A DNA stretch of 64,000 nt, taken from the NCBI GenBank assembly GCA_945859605.1, contig OX243816.1:38104676-38168675 (forward strand), read 5' to 3'. The stretch is from Lumbricus rubellus. Its lineage: Eukaryota > Annelida > Clitellata > Crassiclitellata > Lumbricidae. The notes below the pieces were generated by a model that was given only the letters and a program-made list of their open reading frames with translations, was not told the origin of the DNA and ran no database searches. The translations under genes and the position numbers were made by a program. Positions within the stretch are counted from its first letter, which is position 1, and each line of letters begins with the position of its first letter. This document shows positions 59,568-64,000 of the stretch, piece by piece.

Positions 59568-60320
59568 AATGTAGGCAGTGGCGGCGCTACGGGAGGTCAC
59601 GGCAGGTCATTTGACCTGCCTATTTTGTTCACGACCTGCCTAATGACCTGCCTACAAAACTTTGGAATTTTTTAATATATTTTACATTCTTTTATTTAAG
59701 ATATTTAAATGAAAAAATCAACACTACTTTTTTTCGCCCAAAAGATCACTTGTGTTGTGATGCAATTGTTATATCCCATAATATCCAACTGACTTTTATA
59801 TCTGATCTTATCTAGTAGGTAAATAGGCCAAGAGGTCTAAGCCTATGGGATATAAGGCTTATTGGAAATCTATAGTTATATGAAGCAAACAGAAAGGATA
59901 AGAATAGGAGGGGAGTCTCAGAGGAAGGAGTAATTGATAGGAGGATGAGGCAAGGGTGTCCGCTATCAACACTCCTCTTTTAATTAACATAATATACATA
60001 AAATAACTAATACAAGACGCAATGGAACAGACAGGAGAGTGTGTAAAAGTGGGTTGAATACTCATACACTTTAATAGCCAAGTAGCCCTAAGATTTGTCG
60101 ACGACCAAGCAATGCTGGCGACTACACAGGAGGGCTGAAGAAATTGATGGATCAACTAAATAGGTTAATAGGAGGGGCAGAGAATTTAAATAAGAGAAGA
60201 AGGCCTGCATGTATGGGTTTCAAATTCAATCATAAATTTCTTCGACCTGCCAAATAGTTCCCACGACCCCGACGCGACCTGCCGGAATTTTAGAGCTGGC
60301 GCGCCGCCACTGAATGTAGG
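59568..60320. mobile_element. hAT-like element with 8-bp target duplication
   Basis: The element is 59576-60312 (737 bp) between perfect copies of AATGTAGG (59568-59575 and 60313-60320). Terminal inverted repeats are CAGTGGCGGCGCTACGGG at the left and CAGTGGCGGCGCGCCAGC at the right (reverse), with 12 bp identical. Subterminal GGCAGGTC words face each other further in. Short CAG-starting ends and 8-bp duplications fit hAT elements. It has no transposase; the interior contains the reverse transcriptase fragment described separately. Confidence 0.85.
59865..60200 (+). pseudogene. Dead non-LTR reverse transcriptase fragment inside the hAT element
   Basis: 59948-59965 reads RQGCPL followed by STLLF and a stop, matching the GxRQGCPLSPLLFN block of non-LTR reverse transcriptases. 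60091-60120 reads RFVDDQAMLA, matching the catalytic FADD/YADD box with the two aspartates kept. The 49-residue spacing between the two is right for the family, but they lie in different frames with stops between. Upstream YWKSI and KQKG-like residues at about 59858-59900 also fit. It is a broken fragment captured by, or inserted into, the surrounding element. Confidence 0.7.
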
Positions 60321-60514
60321 CTATAACTGCAGCATAGTGTATTAAACCGATTGCGGTCTGTCAACGAGAATATTTAACATACAAAATTATTATCACTCAA
60401 AAAATAAAGAGAAGTGCTCTGATACTCCGCATACATACTTACATACATAGGCCGCATAAGTGGGCATACTCATGCATACGTACGTACGCACGTACGTATG
60501 TAGCATGACCACTA

Positions 60515-60665
60515 AGTCTTGTTATAGCGCCCTTTAGAGATTGCTACTTAGAGGCGCTTCCGACTACAGCGCGGATACTGAGTCGGAGTTTCACGTCGAA
60601 GCACATTTTGACTCATGAGCAATTGCGAGTGAAGAACTTGCTTACGGCCCCTACGCGGCGGCGGT
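60515..60665 (-). mobile_element. SINE fragment (body and tail)
   Basis: On the minus strand it reads GCAAGTTCTTCACTCGCAAT, GACGTGAAACTCCGACTCAG, then CGCTGTAGTCGGAAGCGCCT and AAAGGGCGCTATAACAA. It is collinear with 1534-1748 and 39030-39245 but lacks the tRNA-like head, which is replaced at 60660 by the next element. Confidence 0.75.
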
Positions 60666-60883
60666 TTGAGCTATTCTTCATCTGAAACCTTGCAGCTTGA
60701 CAGAGTGCCATCTGGACTACCCGCCCCACCAAGCACTTGTCATGCCTCTGCGAATATGTTTTCTCCACCCAACCCCCAACGGCCCAACCATTTGGGGGCG
60801 GCGTGGCGGTCTGGCGGAGGCTCGGTCGAGCGCGAAAAACCCGAAATATCCCGGGCGGCAACGTCGGGTACCCCTGCAGCTAG
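60666..60883 (+). mobile_element. Possible Helitron 3' end of a second family
   Basis: Ends CCGGGCGGCAACGTCGGGTA then CCCCTGCAGCTAG before a T, with GC-rich complementary words (CCCGGGCGG, CGTCGGGTACCCC) before the CTAG. It differs from the 2.3/4.3-kb family. The 5' end was not located; the left junction abuts a truncated SINE. Confidence 0.4.
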
Positions 60884-62765
60884 TAATTTTATATTTGTAG
60901 GCTAAGCAGCAACCCAAACCGATCATTATTTTGCTGAATATTCTGGTTGAGTAAATTCTGGTGGAACGGGAACATTCCCAACAGAGATGCCCAGAAGGTT
61001 GCATAGTGTTGTGGGTCATTTTTCGGCCTTTCTGAGTAGCCTACTTTCAGATCGTTTAGATATTAGAAGGCTGACGATCTTCATTCTCTCATTGAGTCGC
61101 CATTGTGAACTGTGGAGTCGCCATTGTGTTTCATTTAGTGGCAGTCTTCATTTCCAAACAAGGAAATTCATCCGTGCATTAAAACCACGATACGTCGTAT
61201 CGAATAAAAAAAGCTGCATACTACGTTGCTTTTCAACAATAATTATTGAGCTTCAATGGCTTTGTTCGTCCAAACAAAGTGCGCAGTTCGCACAAAGACG
61301 CACGCGCTACAAGCACAAGAGGACAAAGGAGCGTTGGCCAACCCCTCTCGCCATCTAGGGAATGGAACTGATACAACGTCACAACAGTCAGCTCTGCCAC
61401 TGTTAACTTGCACTAACAATCAGTGCAAGTTAACACTGTAGGCCTACTAGCAATGATGAACATAACAACATAACACGGATTTTGCGTGAAGGGCATAGGC
61501 ATAATAATAATTATACGGTAGCCTACATCAGCATTCAGCAGCCTATGAAAATTTCTGAAAAATAACCTGGGAGGGTCAGATTACGATCGACATGTAGTTA
61601 GAGTGTGCAAAGAAGGGCTTTACTAAGAAATGTCAGAGGAGTTGAGCACCCAACCCCGGATATTTTCACCTTGATTTACAGTACTAGCTGCCAGTTAATT
61701 AGTGTAGGCCTAAGCCTAATGTAACGTAGGGGCCGGTGAGGCCTAAGGTAAATCATTTAGAACTTTTCAGCGCCCACAAAAAACACGTCACGAAGACCAG
61801 CTTAATTGAACAGTGGCGCTATATCAAATCAAGTCCTCACAGCCAGACTCTGCCAGAGCTGCCAGAGCTGTTCGTTCCGGTGTCAGGTAAAAATCTGGGA
61901 AGGTCAATGTCCCTGTCTACAGTTGGCTACCAGTACATCAGCAGAATAAGCGTAGCCTATAAATATTAAGCCTACATTTACCACAATATTATTATAGCCC
62001 GGCCGTTTTTAGCTCTAGTGGTAGACGGTAGACCTTATTAGGCCTAAGCGTGCTGAATATTATTGCCAAGTTAATGTTCGAGGTTTCAGAACCGAAGTCT
62101 ATGGTAGAACAGAATTTCCTTGATGATTGATGATTCTTGCGCCACTAGTTTAGGTTACTTATAGCGACCTCAATTACAATAGGCCTATGAGCACATCGAC
62201 CGCTCACTGTGGGGTGTCGATTGGAAGTTCAGACGTCGAAGAGGAGGACTGGCCAACAGCCATTGTAGTATTTGTAGACCATAAGGCCTATAGGAATTAG
62301 TGAATTCGCTGGCATTTCATAGACATGACACAGCATGCTTCTAAAATAATGGTTAACATAGCCTACGGGATAACTCGATCGGTCAGCGTAGCCTGTGGGA
62401 CACGTTGATGGAGCCCCTATTTTTTACTGCATCGAGATCTCCCTCATCTGTTTTCAATAGACGATCTATGCTGTCGTAGGCCTACATCATCTAGGAGACT
62501 AGGCAAGCAAGTAGGTCTAGGCTATGATAATTGTGGAAAAATAACCGTGAGGGAGAGATTTTTTATCTACGTCGAGTTGGGTTGTGAAAAAAGACTTTAG
62601 ACCTACTGTGGGGATTATAATTGAAGTGAGTAAGTATATTCTTCATTAATCCAACTGCATAACCGCAACTTGGTTTAGCCTACATGAAATTAGGCATCAT
62701 AAATAAATCTAATTTTAAAAAGTTGTTCTCATTAATATAAGAAATGTTCAGGGCTTAACGACACT
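60884..62765. other. No gene found; rich in TAGGCCTA words
   Basis: The frame at 60987-61358 shows no domain. Two weakly similar segments (61555-61640 and 62525-62600, sharing AAAAATAACC, then GTTxGxGTGTG-like words) may be an old repeat. Confidence 0.45.
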
Positions 62766-62935
62766 GTTTCATATCGAAGATGATTAGTGTCGGAGGCAGA
62801 GAACAACCTCACACTCCACTTTTATATTGCGACCGAGCCACCCGCTGTAAAGATCCCCGCCCGGGAATTGAACCTGGGCCGCCGGCGCGGCGAGCGGGCT
62901 ACAACCCACTCGACCACGCAGGATCTTCGTTCTCA
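62766..62935 (-). mobile_element. tRNA-derived SINE or tRNA pseudogene
   Basis: On the minus strand, GATCCTGCGTGGTCGAGTGG (acceptor strand and A box) and CAGGTTCAATTCCCGGGCGG (B box) lie in tRNA-like order, and the acceptor ends GATCC and GGATC pair. The T stem has one mismatch and the anticodon arm is poorly formed. A body of about 90 bp follows to 62770. The B box and acceptor are better preserved than in other copies here. Confidence 0.55.
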
Positions 62936-63107
62936 TTAACCTATATTAATAATAAAGTTCTCATTAATATAGGTTTGCATGCGTTTATATAATATTATTA
63001 GAGTCAAAGCGCTAAATAAACTTCTGTGATCTTCACGAATTCCAAGGAAGGCCGCGGCCTTTTTGGTGAACTCTTTCGCGGGTATTTAGAATGTATCAAC
63101 GCTTCTT

Positions 63108-63204
63108 ATTGGTTCATTTTAAAACGACGAGAGGTCAGCCAATGAGAGCGGTCGCCTTGGTGGCTGACATCCAATAAAATGCGTCGTTACATAGATTCGG
63201 CTTG
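63108..63204 (+). promoter_or_regulatory. Candidate promoter with three phased CCAAT boxes
   Basis: ATTGG at 63108-63112, CCAAT at 63139-63143 and CCAAT at 63171-63175 lie 31 and 32 bp apart, the spacing typical of NF-Y-driven, often growth- or cell-cycle-linked, promoters. AATAAAATG overlapping the last box could act as a weak TATA-like element about 30 bp upstream of a start near 63205. CpG-rich sequence follows. Confidence 0.5.
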
Positions 63205-63342
63205 TGCTTGTGTTTTTGCCGCTTCCGTCCTTGTGTGTTGAGTCCGCTTCTCCTGTCATAAGGCTGTGCTTCGCTTCGTTTCTTACAGAAGACGGGTTTC
63301 ACGAAGCTACTGCACGTGCAAGAGAAATAATTCTTCGAAATA
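63205..63342 (+). other. Candidate non-coding first exon of a rightward gene
   Basis: Downstream of the CCAAT array, pyrimidine-rich sequence (TTTTTGCCGCTTCCGTCCTT) leads to a consensus donor, AATA|GTGAGT at 63342/63343. There is no ATG between 63205 and 63342, as expected for a 5' UTR exon. A matching acceptor, TTTTATTTGCAG, ends at 63999. The start position is estimated, not seen, and the identity of the gene is unknown. Confidence 0.45.
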
Positions 63343-63999
63343 GTGAGTATTGTTTTAGCTAAGTAATAGAAGTTTTGTTGCCATCAGATTGCTGACGTTG
63401 AGGTTGAAATTTTAGTTTTCCTGTCGTTGGCAATGGTCGGTTGCAAATTTCTTCGCGTTCATGCGATCTACATGGCGTTCAAGGCTGTATTACAAATGGC
63501 CGCGTCGTTCTTGCTGTAGAGTTGGAACATGTTATTTTGAATTTAAATTTAGTGGTCAAGACGGCAAATATTTGAAATTTTGAGACGGCAGAAGCCAAGA
63601 GTAAAGTCTCGTTTATCGAATACTAAAAATTGGTGTAGTTTGATGTAGAAGTGACTCGACGTTATTTGAACTTAGAGACAGACTGCGTCGAAGAGACAAT
63701 GGCCGCAGCATAGGAAGTTTGATGTGGCTGAGCGAGAAAGCAATTTCGACAAAGATTTCTTTTAAAATTTGAAAGTCGTTGATACGAAGGCATTTAATTA
63801 AGAGCTGGCAACTGGCGTCGCTTCAGAAGCAAATTTTATCTGCGGTTTTCGTAGGTTAATTACGATAGAATAAAAATAAAACCTTTCTTTGTGTTGGCGT
63901 CATGCTGCTGGGTTTCCGCGTCTAAGAAAATTGGCCGAATTTGATAACTAGTTCAAGGCCAACGCAATATTTTTTGTGTAATGATGCTTTTATTTGCAG
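63343..63999 (+). other. Candidate first intron of the rightward gene
   Basis: This 657-bp interval runs from GTGAGT to TTTGCAG, with a pyrimidine tract and a TAATGAT branch-like word at 63979-63985. The next exon would start at the last base of the window. Confidence 0.45.
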
Positions 64000-64000
64000 A

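Noticed and set aside
62850..62935. Functional tRNA gene on the minus strand
   Set aside because: A and B boxes are good, but the anticodon arm does not fold properly and a T-stem base pair is broken, so a SINE head or pseudogene is more likely.

Overview
This is animal nuclear DNA, not bacterial DNA. It has a multi-exon gene with GT-AG introns, very long non-coding stretches full of microsatellites and minisatellites, and many short dispersed mobile elements: tRNA-derived SINEs, LINE tails, Helitrons, hAT elements and a MULE/Foldback-like family. The repertoire (TATATAGCGCC-type LINE/SINE tails, RTE-like tails, Foldback-like elements, frequent TAGGCCTA words) fits a marine invertebrate, perhaps an echinoderm or another non-vertebrate deuterostome. 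The sequence alone does not fix the species.

The one confident protein-coding gene lies on the minus strand at the left end. It is the 5' part of a FAT1/2/3-class giant atypical cadherin. A 3.4-kb first coding exon (9742-13159) carries the start codon, signal peptide, nine complete cadherin repeats and half of the tenth. An 8.5-kb intron (1243-9741) follows, then a 315-bp exon (928-1242) that finishes repeat 10 and starts repeat 11. The rest of the gene lies beyond position 1. A good splice acceptor just upstream of the start codon (exon begins about 13174) shows that a non-coding 5' exon lies further right, so much of 13.2-63 kb is probably 5' intron or upstream regulatory DNA of this gene.

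From 13.2 to 63 kb I find no convincing coding exon. The region consists of unique AT-rich DNA, a few CpG-rich islands (about 15.1-15.6, 26.2-26.4 and 36.3-36.6 kb) that may be regulatory, dozens of tandem repeats, and mobile elements. Several elements have exact boundaries. These are two copies of a Foldback-like element with perfect 9-bp target duplications (31205-32101 and 42407-42984); two hAT-like elements with 8-bp duplications (39874-40042 and 59568-60320), one with an unoccupied paralogous site at 48.5 kb and the other containing a dead reverse transcriptase fragment; two full Helitron-like elements plus a third 3' end; a PIF/Harbinger-like MITE; tRNA-headed SINEs; and LINE 3' ends that share their terminal hairpin region with the SINEs.

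At the right edge a probable housekeeping-type promoter reads rightward. Three CCAAT boxes spaced 31-32 bp are followed by a short presumed non-coding exon, a donor at 63343 and an acceptor ending at 63999, so a second gene likely has its coding part just outside the window.
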